Part shown: positions 39,169 through 46,961 of the stretch, in pieces
Position numbering within the stretch: the first letter of the stretch is position 1
Layout of the letters: each line of letters opens with the position of its first letter
From: Kiritimatiellia bacterium
Lineage (GTDB): Bacteria > Verrucomicrobiota > Kiritimatiellia > JAAZAB01
Direction: 5' to 3'
DNA length: 46,961 nt
Assembly: GCA_028715905.1 (NCBI GenBank)
Contig: JAQUQV010000002.1
Coordinates: forward strand, 79,979 to 126,939
Translations under genes and position numbers: made by a program
Notes under the pieces: model-generated
The model's database searches: none
What the model was told of the DNA's origin: nothing
What the model saw: the letters and a program-made list of their open reading frames with translations, nothing else

Positions 39169-40053
39169 ATGCCCAACATCAACAAACGGATTTACAGCGG
39201 TTTGATCCTGGCCGGCGTATTCGCGCTGATCATCCTGCGCGCCCCCCTCTTTCTTGTCTGCCCCACGCTGATGGCAATAGCCGCCGTCGCCATGCTGGAA
39301 TTTTATTTCATTATCGGCCAGACCGGCGTGCCGATTTTCAGGAACCTCGGCGTCGCCTGCGGCATGGTTTTGATCGGGGTTTCGTTTTGTGTCCATGTCT
39401 TTTACAACGGCGCGCGGGCGGCCGAATGCGAGTTGGCCGTTCTCTGCGGATCATTCGCGGCGGTCTGTATCCGCCAGTTCCCCCAGAAACTAAACAGCCG
39501 GCCCATAAACACCATCGCCGGCACGCTGCTCGGCATCTTGTACGTGCCGTTCCTTTTTAATTTCTTCACCAAACTCGGATTGTCCTGGGGGCAAAACCAT
39601 TTCTTCAGCGGCGCGGAATTGACCGGCCGGCTATTGTGCGGTTATCTAATCGTGGTCGTTAAAAGCGCCGATGTCGGCGCTTTCCTGGTCGGCAGCCGGT
39701 TTGGAAAACACAAATTGTTTCCCCGCCTTTCGCCGCGCAAAACATGGGAAGGTTTTTTGGGCGGCTTGTTGTCCGGGCTGGCCGTCAGCTTGATGCTGTT
39801 TCTGATATGCGAGGGCCGCTTCGGCCATAAAACAATGAATCTTGCCGACGCGTTGCTCCTTGGAATTCTGCTTCCCTTGTGCGGAATGATCGGCGACCTG
39901 ATTGAATCCCTCTTGAAACGCGCCGGGGGCGCCAAGGATACGGGCGCTTACATTCCCGGCATGGGCGGCCTGCTGGACGTGCTTGACAGCCTGCTGGTCT
40001 CCGTGCCCCTCTTTTATTTTTATGTCCTCTGGTTCCTGCCTTCAACAACGTGA
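39169..40053 (+). CDS. cdsA: Phosphatidate cytidylyltransferase
   Basis: 294 residues from ATG 39169; ATG 39163 two codons earlier is equally possible. Makes CDP-diacylglycerol for phospholipids. Polytopic membrane protein with about eight spans and the family signature near its end: KTWEGFLGG, then IGDLIESLLKRAGGAKDTGAYIPGMGGLLDVLDSLL (key residues KR, KD, PGMGG, D-x-D-like end). Starts 24 bp after uppS. Confidence 0.94.
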   Translation: MPNINKRIYSGLILAGVFALIILRAPLFLVCPTLMAIAAVAMLEFYFIIGQTGVPIFRNLGVACGMVLIGVSFCVHVFYNGARAAECELAVLCGSFAAVCIRQFPQKLNSRPINTIAGTLLGILYVPFLFNFFTKLGLSWGQNHFFSGAELTGRLLCGYLIVVVKSADVGAFLVGSRFGKHKLFPRLSPRKTWEGFLGGLLSGLAVSLMLFLICEGRFGHKTMNLADALLLGILLPLCGMIGDLIESLLKRAGGAKDTGAYIPGMGGLLDVLDSLLVSVPLFYFYVLWFLPSTT

Positions 40054-40059
40054 TTACGC

Positions 40060-41241
40060 ATGAAAACTTCCCGGACACAATCCGCGCCGCCGCGCAAAAA
40101 AATAGTGCTCCTCGGCAGCACCGGCTCCATCGGTGAAAACGTCCTGCGGGTGGCGGAAAGGTTTCCCGGCCGGTTTCAAATTGTCGGCCTGGCCGCCCAG
40201 CACCGGGCGGAACGCCTCTTTCAACAGGCGCAGAAATTCAACGTCAAACAACTCGGCATCTCCGATCCCGGGACGGCGCAAAGACACACCGCCCGCGCGC
40301 CGGCGGGAGCGGCCTTGTGGTGCGGCGCGGAGAGCCTGGAAAAGCTCGCCGCCCTCCCCGAAGCCGACGTTGTGGTGGCGGCCGTGGTCGGCATGGCGGG
40401 CCTGAAACCCGTCCTGACGGCCCTGCGCGCCGGCAAAAACGTCGCGCTGGCCACCAAGGAGGTGCTGGTGGCGGCCGGGGCCCATGTCCTTCAGGCGCGC
40501 GCGCAAAGCGGCGCCGCAATCCTGCCGGTTGACAGCGAACACAGCGCCATTTTTCAATGCCTGCAGGGGCACCCCGCGCCGCATGTGCGCCGGATTATCC
40601 TGACGGCTTCCGGCGGCCCCTTCGCCAACCGCCCCGCAGTTGATTTTGAGAAAGTCTCCGTCGCGGACGTCCTTAAACATCCGCGCTGGAACATGGGCAA
40701 AAAGGTGACGGTTGATTCCGCCACCATGATGAATAAAGGCCTGGAAATAATGGAGGCGCACTGGCTTTTCAACATCGCGCTGGACCGGATTGAAGTTCTG
40801 ATTCATCCGGAAAGCATTGTGCATTCGCTGGTGGAATTTGTTGACGGCGCCATGCTCGCCCAACTCAGCGCCGCGGATATGCGTTTCGCCATTCAGTACG
40901 CCCTCACTTATCCCGACCGGCTTGACGGCCGGCTGCCGAAGCTCAACCTGGCCGAGCCGGGTTCGTTTCACTTTGCCCTGCCGGATGAAAAGCGTTTCCC
41001 CTGCCTGGCATTGGCCCGCCGGGCGGCCAGCGAGGGCGGCACGATGCCGGCCGTGTTAAACGCGGCCAACGAGGTGGCGGTGCGCGATTTCCTGCAGGGC
41101 AGGATAAAATTTTCCGGAATATGGCGGATCGTGGAAACAGTGATGGGCAAACACCGCAACAATAAAAACCCCTCTCTGGACGAGATCATCCTGGCCGATC
41201 AATGGGCCCGGGAGCAGGCAAAAAGGCTGATGGATGCATAG
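40060..41241 (+). CDS. dxr: 1-deoxy-D-xylulose 5-phosphate reductoisomerase
   Basis: 393 residues. Second enzyme of the MEP pathway (NADPH-dependent). It shows the nucleotide-binding GSTGSIGENVL (19-29), ALATKEVLVAAG, the metal-site block ILPVDSEHSAIFQCLQG, the SGGPF loop (TASGGPF) and TVDSATMMNKGLEIMEAHWLF. All are characteristic of IspC/DXR. 7 bp after cdsA. Confidence 0.97.
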   Translation: MKTSRTQSAPPRKKIVLLGSTGSIGENVLRVAERFPGRFQIVGLAAQHRAERLFQQAQKFNVKQLGISDPGTAQRHTARAPAGAALWCGAESLEKLAALPEADVVVAAVVGMAGLKPVLTALRAGKNVALATKEVLVAAGAHVLQARAQSGAAILPVDSEHSAIFQCLQGHPAPHVRRIILTASGGPFANRPAVDFEKVSVADVLKHPRWNMGKKVTVDSATMMNKGLEIMEAHWLFNIALDRIEVLIHPESIVHSLVEFVDGAMLAQLSAADMRFAIQYALTYPDRLDGRLPKLNLAEPGSFHFALPDEKRFPCLALARRAASEGGTMPAVLNAANEVAVRDFLQGRIKFSGIWRIVETVMGKHRNNKNPSLDEIILADQWAREQAKRLMDA

Positions 41242-41361
41242 GAAACCTTGAACATTCAACTTCCAACATTCAGCTTTAAATGGTAAATTCCGGATTTCAT
41301 GTTGAAACTTGTGTGTTGAAAGTTTTCGCGGCGGCGGACTGATTTTAAAGGAAAAACATCT
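41242..41361. other. Short intergenic spacer with ACTTCCAACATTCA-type repeats
   Basis: The 120 bp between dxr and rseP hold ACATTCAACTTCCAACATTC and an opposed GTTGAAACTTGTGTGTTGAAAG, a loose inverted set of short A+T-rich units. It may be a small dispersed element. No gene seen. Confidence 0.4.
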
Positions 41362-42816
41362 ATGGACCATATCACGATTATCTCTTTCGTTTACATTGTC
41401 GCCGCCGTGGCTGTCCTCTTCGGTCTCTGCATCTTTGTGCACGAGCTGGGTCATTTCGCCGCCGCCAAAGCGCTCGGCATGGTGATTGACGTTTTCTCAA
41501 TCGGCTTCGGACCGGCAATCTGGAAAAAGAAAATCGGCAATGTGCTCTTTAAAATCGGCATTTTTCCGATCGGCGGTTACGTGGCTTTGCCGCAGATGGA
41601 CCCGACCGCCGGCGACGCTTCCCTCTCAAAAGACAAAACCGCCGGCGGCAACGCCGGGCCGGCAGAGCCGGCCAGGCAACTGCCTCGCGCCGCGCCCTGG
41701 AAAAAAATAATCGTCGCCGTTGCGGGGGCCGCCGGCAACATGCTCCTGGCCTACCTCATCGCCTGGGTGGTTTTCATCGCCGGCAAGCCCTCCATGCCGG
41801 CGGAAAGGTGCGCTGTGGTGGGATTCGTGGAAACCAACTCGGAAGCTTACGCGCAGGGCATGCGTCTCGGCGATGAAATCCTGGCCGTCAACAACCGGGC
41901 CGTGCAGAACTGGCAGGAGGTCATCCAGGAAAACGCCCGCTATGAGCGGGTTGAAATCCTGCTCAAAACCGCTTCCGGCGAACAAACGCTTGCTCTGCGA
42001 ACCGAGAAAAACGCGCTTGGATTCAGGATGGTCCCCGGGATACGCGAGATCACGCTCTGTAAGGTTATGAGCGTTGAATCCGGCTCAAGCGCCGCCGCCG
42101 CCGGCATTCAGAGCGGGGACCTCATCAGGAAACTGGACGGGGCGGAAGTATTGAGCATTGACCACCTGATTGCGCTCGTTTCCGCCCGCGCCGGCGAGAC
42201 CGTGCCGGTTTCCGTGGAACGCAACGGCGTTGAACACGTCATGAATGTTACGCCGCGCCTGGACCCGGAGCTCAATCGGGCCCGGATCGGAATCCGTTTT
42301 GATCCTGCCGCGACCGACTCCGACCGGGTGGTGCACATCCCGCCGGGCGCCCAGATCAAAAGCCATTCGCTCGTGATCCTCCGCGTCCTGCGTTCCCTGC
42401 TGACCCCGGGGGAAGCCAAAGCCACATCACAGGCCCTGGGCGGCCCCTTAATGATCGTTTATATGCTCCAGGAAATGGTCAAAAAAGGCATTATTATCGC
42501 GCTCTGGTTCACCTGCCTTTTGAACGTCAACCTGGCCATCCTGAACCTGTTTCCTTTGCCGGTGCTGGACGGCGGGCACGTGTTTTTTTCCCTGCTGGAA
42601 ATCATCATCCGGCGGCCCGTGCCTCCCAAAGCGGTGCTTTTCCTGAACCAGGTCTTTTTCGGCCTGCTCATCCTGGCAATCGTCCTGATAACCGGCCGCG
42701 ATATCAAACGGCTTTATAAGATCCGCCTCTTGTCCAAACCGCCGGCGCCGGCCGAACAGCAAGCGGTTACCAACCCCGCCAGCCCGCCGGCGGTATCCGA
42801 TGATGGCGAAAATTGA
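41362..42816 (+). CDS. rseP: RIP zinc metalloprotease (site-2 protease)
   Basis: 484 residues. Inner-membrane protease that cleaves transmembrane anti-sigma factors and signal peptides. The zinc site HELGHF is at 27-32, with the second metal block LFPLPVLDGGHVFF near 400. Two PDZ-like domains lie between (GFVETNSEAYAQGMRLGDEI; SVESGSSAAAAGIQSGDLI). The basic and Ala/Pro-rich tail is extra. It sits in the usual place beside dxr. Confidence 0.96.
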   Translation: MDHITIISFVYIVAAVAVLFGLCIFVHELGHFAAAKALGMVIDVFSIGFGPAIWKKKIGNVLFKIGIFPIGGYVALPQMDPTAGDASLSKDKTAGGNAGPAEPARQLPRAAPWKKIIVAVAGAAGNMLLAYLIAWVVFIAGKPSMPAERCAVVGFVETNSEAYAQGMRLGDEILAVNNRAVQNWQEVIQENARYERVEILLKTASGEQTLALRTEKNALGFRMVPGIREITLCKVMSVESGSSAAAAGIQSGDLIRKLDGAEVLSIDHLIALVSARAGETVPVSVERNGVEHVMNVTPRLDPELNRARIGIRFDPAATDSDRVVHIPPGAQIKSHSLVILRVLRSLLTPGEAKATSQALGGPLMIVYMLQEMVKKGIIIALWFTCLLNVNLAILNLFPLPVLDGGHVFFSLLEIIIRRPVPPKAVLFLNQVFFGLLILAIVLITGRDIKRLYKIRLLSKPPAPAEQQAVTNPASPPAVSDDGEN

Positions 42817-42866
42817 AAGGGGAAAAGAGGGGAGCAGATTGCGCGGCCATTTGCCATTTGATCGAT

Positions 42867-42939
42867 GTAGGAACCGCATCCCTATGCGGCGATTCCGGAC
42901 GGCAAAAAATACATCGCCGAACAGGGGTTCGGCTCCTAC
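42867..42939. repeat. Dispersed palindromic repeat, copy B
   Basis: Outer arms GTAGGA (42867-42872) and TCCTAC (42934-42939) with two inner hairpins, CCGCAT-CCCT-ATGCGG and CCGAAC-AGGG-GTTCGG. Same plan as copy A at 36854. The remainder of the gap 42817-43035 shows no gene. Confidence 0.75.
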
Positions 42940-43035
42940 CTTTTGCGCTTTTTTGCGGCAAGATTGAAATTCCCATGCCAAAAAAAGCTTGAATTTGGAT
43001 TGCGGACACACGCCCGCTTTGGATAATTCAACACA

Positions 43036-44193
43036 ATGAAGACCGAAAGCATGCGATCAGGAAAAAGTCAGAACTCGGCGCTGCGGATCAAACGCCACCC
43101 TACGCGCAAGATATTCGCGGGCGCAACGGCGATCGGCGGCGGCGCGCCGGTATCGGTCCAGACCATGACCAAGACGCCGACGCGCAACGCCAAGGCCACC
43201 ATCAGACAAATTCTTGAGCTGGAAAAAATAGGCTGCGATATTATCCGGGTGGCCGTGCCCGATATGGCGAGCGCGCGCGCCATCCCCGCAATCCGACGCG
43301 CCATCCATATTCCGCTCATCGCCGATATTCACTTTGACCACCGGCTGGCGCTGGCCGCCATCGCCGGCGGGGTTGACGCCCTGCGCATCAATCCCGGCAA
43401 CATCGGCTCAAGGGCAAAAATCAAAGAAATCGTGCGGGCCGCCCTGGAAAAAAATCTTCCCATCAGGGTCGGCGTCAATTCCGGTTCGCTGGAAAAAAAC
43501 ATCCTCGCCAGGCACGGCGCGGCTGGCGCCAAAGCCCTCGTGGAAAGCGCTCTTGCGCACGTGAAGCTCCTGGAAGACCTCGGCCAGCGCGCGATCAAAA
43601 TTTCAGTCAAGGCGTCCGACGCCGTCCGCACGGTGGAAGCCTGCCGCCTGCTTTCCAAAGCGACCGATTACCCCCTGCACCTGGGCGTAACCGAAGCCGG
43701 CACGCTGCTTTGCGGCGCGGTGCGTTCCAGCACGGCGCTGGGCATCTTGCTGGCCGAAGGCATCGGCGACACCATCCGCGTGTCGCTGGCGGACAACCCG
43801 GCGAATGAAGTGCGCGCCGGTCTGGAAATTCTGCGCTCGCTCGGATTGCGGACGAATGGCCTGCGGGTAATCGCCTGCCCGACCTGCGGCCGCGCGCAGA
43901 TGAACGTTCTTCAACTTGCGCGCCGCGTGGAAGAAAAACTGGAAAAACTGGAGCGGGAAAGTCCACGGATAAAAACCTGGCCCGTAGTGGCGGTGATGGG
44001 GTGCTTGGTGAACGGCCCCGGCGAGGCGCGCGAAGCCGATATTGCCCTTGTTTGCGGCAACAACAAGGTGTTTTTGTATATCGCCGGCGCCAGAACCGCG
44101 GTCCTGAACGCGCGCTCAGCCCCCGCGGCGGTCGCCGACCAGACGCTCGCTTTCTGCGCGCGCGCCGCCCGACTGCGCGAGAACAACCGCTGA
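43036..44193 (+). CDS. ispG: 4-hydroxy-3-methylbut-2-enyl diphosphate synthase (IspG)
   Basis: 385 residues. Penultimate enzyme of the MEP pathway, converting MEcPP to HMBPP with a 4Fe-4S cluster. Start RHPTRKIFAGATAIGGGAPV, TIM-barrel blocks PLIADIHFDHRLAL and LRINPGNIG, and the C-terminal cluster-binding motifs ACPTCGRAQ and GCLVNGPGEAREAD with three cysteines and the ligand glutamate. It ends convergent to infC. With ispF and dxr in the window, three MEP genes are here. Confidence 0.97.
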   Translation: MKTESMRSGKSQNSALRIKRHPTRKIFAGATAIGGGAPVSVQTMTKTPTRNAKATIRQILELEKIGCDIIRVAVPDMASARAIPAIRRAIHIPLIADIHFDHRLALAAIAGGVDALRINPGNIGSRAKIKEIVRAALEKNLPIRVGVNSGSLEKNILARHGAAGAKALVESALAHVKLLEDLGQRAIKISVKASDAVRTVEACRLLSKATDYPLHLGVTEAGTLLCGAVRSSTALGILLAEGIGDTIRVSLADNPANEVRAGLEILRSLGLRTNGLRVIACPTCGRAQMNVLQLARRVEEKLEKLERESPRIKTWPVVAVMGCLVNGPGEAREADIALVCGNNKVFLYIAGARTAVLNARSAPAAVADQTLAFCARAARLRENNR

Positions 44194-44230
44194 ACTCCGC
44201 TCAAAACGTCTTGTGCGGGCGGTTAACGCG

Positions 44231-44797
44231 TCAGGGCCGCGCCGGCGGAGATACAGCCGGACCGGAAGAGTTTTCCGGCTTTTTGACTCCGCTCTGGGGC
44301 CGCAGCAGAAGCACCAGGTTGTTGCCGAACAATTTCGGCTGGAATTCGGGAATTCCGAACGGATCGCAATCCTTGATCAGGCGCTTGAAAAGCTCAAAAC
44401 CCAGGTCGCGGTGCTCGTTTTCACGGCCGCGGAATACCAGCGAAGTTTTGATGCGGTGTCCCTTCTGCAGGAATTCATGAATGTGCCTGAGTTTGGTCTG
44501 GTAATCATGCTCTTCAACATTGGCATGAAATTTTACTTCCTTCACCGCCGTGGCGGACTGCTGTTTGCGCGCCATTTTTTCCTTCCGGCTTTCCTCGTAT
44601 TTGAATTTGCCGAAGTTCATGATCCGGCAGACCGGCGGATTGGCCGCGGGCGATATTTCCACCAGATCCAGGCCGGCGGCAAAGGCAGTTTTCAGCGCTT
44701 CCGAGGTGGATATCACGCCGAGCATTTCGCCGCTGGCGGATATGCAACGGACCTGCGGGACCCGGATGCGGTTGTTGACCCTGACTGATGTGCGAAT
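44231..44797 (-). CDS. infC: Translation initiation factor IF-3, AUU start codon
   Basis: 188 residues from an ATT codon at 44795-44797, preceded by a strong AAAGGAGGTT. IF-3 blocks: VRVNNRIRVPQVRCISASGEMLGV (noted as NNRIRVPQVR), LDLVEISPAANPPVCRIMNFGKFKYE (PPVCRIMNFGKFKYE), ATAVKEVKFHANVEEHDY and the C-terminal RGRENEHRDLG. infC's rare start codon is a known device for IF-3 autoregulation. The in-frame ATG 26 codons upstream would make an abnormal N-terminus. Ends convergent with ispG. rpmI and rplT, usual downstream partners, are absent here. Confidence 0.93.
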   Translation of the reverse strand: MRTSVRVNNRIRVPQVRCISASGEMLGVISTSEALKTAFAAGLDLVEISPAANPPVCRIMNFGKFKYEESRKEKMARKQQSATAVKEVKFHANVEEHDYQTKLRHIHEFLQKGHRIKTSLVFRGRENEHRDLGFELFKRLIKDCDPFGIPEFQPKLFGNNLVLLLRPQSGVKKPENSSGPAVSPPARP

Positions 44798-44828
44798 GAC
44801 AACCTCCTTTTGTTTATTGTTTTTTTTT

Positions 44829-44854
44829 CGCCGGAGGCCAAAACGCCTCCGGCG
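44829..44854 (-). promoter_or_regulatory. 10-bp hairpin in the thrS-infC intergenic region
   Basis: CGCCGGAGGC and GCCTCCGGCG pair perfectly around six bases, 7 bp beyond the thrS stop. On the minus strand it is followed by A's, not U's, so it is not an intrinsic terminator. It may be a processing or protein-binding structure in the thrS-infC messenger. Confidence 0.6.
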
Positions 44855-44861
44855 GCAATAT

Positions 44862-46619
44862 TCACCCTTCAGCATTCAAGGTTGCTTTCAGCTCCTCCTT
44901 GAATTTACCGATCAATTCCGCCGGCAGAACCGCGCCCCGGTCGCCTTCCGCGCGGGAACGCACCGCAATGGTCTGCGCGGCCTGTTCCTTCGGCCCCACG
45001 ATCAGCATGTAGGGAATTTTTTCCAGCTGGGCGCCGCGTATTTTGGCCCCGATTTTGCCGGAGCCGGAGTCAACCGTTACGCGGAAATTTTCTGCGCGCA
45101 GGGTTTCCGCAACTTTCTGCGCGTATGCAAGCTCCTTGTCGGTGATCGGCAGAACGCGCGCCTGCTCGGGCGCCAGCCAGAAGGGGAACGCGCCGCCGTA
45201 ATGCTCAATCAGGATGCCGAAAAATCTTTCCAGACTGCCGAGCAGGGCCCGGTGCACCATGAACGGCCGGTGTTCCTTTCCGTCCTCGCCGATGTAGGCG
45301 AGTTGAAACCTTTCCGCCAAATTAAAGTCAAACTGGATCGTGCTCATCTGCCATTCGCGGCCGAGGGCGTCATGCACTTTCAAATCAACCTTCGGCCCGT
45401 AAAACGCGCCGCCGCCCTCTTCCACCGTGAAGGACATCCCCTCGGCCCGGAGGGCGTTACGCAGGGAATCGGTCGCCACGTTCCAGCTTTCATCATCGCC
45501 AACCGCCTTGGACGGTTTGGTGGAAAGATAGGCGCTGATTCCGGCAAATCCGAACGAACGCAGAATCCTGACCGCGAAACGCAGAGTCTGTTTGATTTCC
45601 TCCGCAATCTGCCCGGGCGCGCAGAATATATGGGCATCGTCCTGCGTGAACCCGCGCACGCGCAGGAGACCATGCAGCACGCCGGCCTTTTCGTAGCGGT
45701 AGACCGTGCCCAGCTCGGCCCAGCGCAGGGGCAGTTCACGGTAGGAGCGCAGACGGCTTTTATAAACGAGGATATGGAACGGGCAGTTCATCGGCTTGAT
45801 GAAATACTCCTGCTCGTCAATCTGCATCGGCGCATACATGCTTTCGCGGTAAAAATCAAGATGCCCGGAAGTGGTCCAGAGCAGACTCCGGCCGATGTGG
45901 GGCGTATAGAGCAGCTCGTAGCCTCCGCGCCGGTGTTCCCGCCGCCAGTAATCTTCAATCAGCGAGCGGACGAGCGCGCCTTTCGGATGCCAGAGAATGA
46001 GGCCGGGGCCGATTTCGTCATGCGCGCTGAAAAGGTCAAGCTCGCGGCCGAGTTTGCGGTGGTCGCGTTTCCTGGCTTCTTCAATGCTTTTCAGGTAAGC
46101 ATCCAGATCTTTCCGGGATGCGGCCGTGGTTCCGTAAATCCGCTGAAGCATGGGGTTGGTTTCCAGCCCGCGGTAGTACGATCCGGCCACGGAAAGGAGT
46201 TTGAAGGCCTTGATTTCGCCGGTGTGCGCCAGATGCGGGCCGCGGCATAAATCCATGAAATCGCCGCACTTGTAAAAAGTTATTTTTTCATCGGCGGGGA
46301 TGTCGGCCAGGCGTTCCAGCTTGTAACGCTGACCCTGCAGGGCCTTTTCAGCGTCGGCACGGCTCATCTCAAGCTTTTCAAAGGGAAGTTCCGCTTTTAT
46401 GATCCGGAGCATTTCCGCTTCAATGCGCGGAAAATCATCGGGAATAATCCGGGCGGGGAGGTCAAAATCGTAGTAAAATCCGTCATCGGTCGCCGGACCT
46501 ATGTCAAGCCGGACATTCTCAAATAGCCGGACAACGGCGGCGGCCATGACATGCGCCGCGCTGTGGCGCATTGCTTCCAAATCCAAAATCAAATTCCCCT
46601 TTCCATGAGTGAAATACAC
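44862..46619 (-). CDS. thrS: Threonyl-tRNA synthetase lacking the TGS domain
   Basis: Up to 585 residues, about 60 short of the usual ThrRS. Typical bacterial enzymes begin with a TGS domain; here the protein begins directly at the editing domain DLEAMRHSAAHVMAAAV. The catalytic core is normal: FMDLCRGPHLAHTG (editing), MNCPFHILVYKS, RYEKAGVLHGLLRVRGFTQDDAHIF (class II motif 2 region), and the C-terminal anticodon-binding domain with VTVDSGSGKIGAKIR. The start is uncertain: GTG 46619 has no good site, while TTG 46592 or 46586 follow AAAGGGG. It precedes infC as in many bacteria. Confidence 0.93.
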   Translation of the reverse strand: MYFTHGKGNLILDLEAMRHSAAHVMAAAVVRLFENVRLDIGPATDDGFYYDFDLPARIIPDDFPRIEAEMLRIIKAELPFEKLEMSRADAEKALQGQRYKLERLADIPADEKITFYKCGDFMDLCRGPHLAHTGEIKAFKLLSVAGSYYRGLETNPMLQRIYGTTAASRKDLDAYLKSIEEARKRDHRKLGRELDLFSAHDEIGPGLILWHPKGALVRSLIEDYWRREHRRGGYELLYTPHIGRSLLWTTSGHLDFYRESMYAPMQIDEQEYFIKPMNCPFHILVYKSRLRSYRELPLRWAELGTVYRYEKAGVLHGLLRVRGFTQDDAHIFCAPGQIAEEIKQTLRFAVRILRSFGFAGISAYLSTKPSKAVGDDESWNVATDSLRNALRAEGMSFTVEEGGGAFYGPKVDLKVHDALGREWQMSTIQFDFNLAERFQLAYIGEDGKEHRPFMVHRALLGSLERFFGILIEHYGGAFPFWLAPEQARVLPITDKELAYAQKVAETLRAENFRVTVDSGSGKIGAKIRGAQLEKIPYMLIVGPKEQAAQTIAVRSRAEGDRGAVLPAELIGKFKEELKATLNAEG

Positions 46620-46640
46620 CGCTTCTTAAAAACGAGTGAT

Positions 46641-46669
46641 AATATAACCCCTCGGACCGATTGTGTCAA
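46641..46669 (-). promoter_or_regulatory. Sigma-70 promoter of thrS
   Basis: TTGACA (46664-46669), a 17-bp spacer and TATATT (46641-46646) on the minus strand, 20 bp before the first possible thrS start codon. The best-matched housekeeping promoter I find in the window. Confidence 0.75.
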
Positions 46670-46722
46670 TCATATTGCGTGCAGCCGCCGGTTGATAAAA
46701 CGGTTTTCAATGTGCCTGCCGC

Positions 46723-46757
46723 AAAAAAAGATGCCCCCCGTTTTAACCCGGGGGGCA
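46723..46757 (-). terminator. Intrinsic terminator upstream of thrS
   Basis: TGCCCCCC pairs with GGGGGGCA around a 10-base loop, and on the minus strand a run of seven U's follows one C. It ends transcription of a minus-strand gene lying beyond the window, or acts as a leader attenuator. Confidence 0.85.
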
Positions 46758-46898
46758 GAGCCTTCGGAAATCCTTGTTGTGAAAAGATAATTCCGAATGC
46801 TGAGTTGCTACACTCAATAATTAGCACCTTTTCTCTGCGCAGAAAAGACTCCATACCATCCGGCCAGCTGATGGGCAGATATCCTTTAAACAGTTATC

Positions 46899-46933
46899 AA
46901 TAAAATTCTGCGCAAGAAGCGCAGGATTTTATT
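46899..46933. repeat. 15-bp palindromic hairpin (bidirectional terminator-like)
   Basis: AATAAAATTCTGCGC and GCGCAGGATTTTATT pair with one mismatch around AAGAA, with T-rich ends on both strands. Lies between the window edge and the thrS terminator, in 46620-46961, where no gene is seen. Confidence 0.6.
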
Positions 46934-46961
46934 GCAAATATTTTCTGAGTTATGAACATGT

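Noticed and set aside
44829-44854. Intrinsic terminator between thrS and infC
   Set aside because: The stem is perfect, but on the transcribed strand it is followed by A's, not U's; on the other strand no gene ends there.
46724-46961. T-box leader for thrS
   Set aside because: A strong terminator is present upstream of thrS, but I find no specifier loop or T-box core, and a good promoter lies downstream of the terminator.

Overview
The window is 47 kb of a Gram-negative bacterial chromosome with moderately high G+C. A PVC-type lineage (Kiritimatiellota, Lentisphaerota or Verrucomicrobiota) is my best guess, from overall gene style, clusters of pseudopilin-like proteins and dispersed intergenic repeats. 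No marker gene here settles this. The envelope is diderm: BtuB-type TonB receptor, outer-membrane barrels, a PagL-like lipid A deacylase, RseP and CdsA.

Layout. (1) 1-2.77 kb: minus-strand housekeeping genes (cysS start, ispF), a membrane-anchored metallophosphoesterase and tRNA-Leu(UAA). (2) 2.73-21.3 kb: an integrated element at the tRNA-Leu anticodon arm. Its left 10 kb is a recognisable filamentous phage (inovirus) prophage: tyrosine integrase, ORF6N protein, Zot/pI assembly ATPase, a pVI-like membrane protein, a large pIII-like adsorption protein, coat proteins, an HUH-type Rep, a candidate ssDNA-binding protein and small DNA-binding regulators. Its right 8 kb holds envelope genes: a glycosyltransferase, two outer-membrane barrel genes (one broken beside an IS256-family insertion), PagL-like deacylase, CBM48 protein, crotonase-fold enzyme and a TetR regulator. 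Three matching palindromic promoters probably respond to TetR. (3) 21.27-21.94 kb: a second, truncated copy of the tRNA half plus integrase start (336 bp direct repeat), then a gene fragment. This suggests a decayed second element. (4) 21.9-27.8 kb: a cobalamin uptake operon behind a cobalamin riboswitch and terminator: btuF, btuB, btuC, and btuD fused to a PP-loop ATPase domain. (5) 27.9-31.1 kb: a bifunctional OlsF-like ornithine-lipid acyltransferase, an EFR1-type flavodoxin/ferredoxin and a small secreted protein. (6) 31.1-38.0 kb: an rRNA/tRNA methyltransferase and two related sets of type IV pilin-like/PilX-like genes with an unusual repeat array. (7) 38.4-44.2 kb: envelope/isoprenoid genes uppS-cdsA-dxr-rseP-ispG. 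(8) 44.2-46.6 kb: thrS-infC on the minus strand.

How it fits together. IspF, Dxr and IspG belong to the MEP pathway, which feeds UppS. CdsA and OlsF make polar lipids. The prophage genes follow the usual inovirus order (replication, coat, adsorption, assembly), and the neighbouring cargo looks aimed at the cell surface, where filamentous phages attach and exit. The points most worth following up are the inovirus with its paired covarying hairpins, the TetR promoter set, the tandem att structure, the BtuD-PP-loop fusion and the repeat arrays around a prepilin leader.
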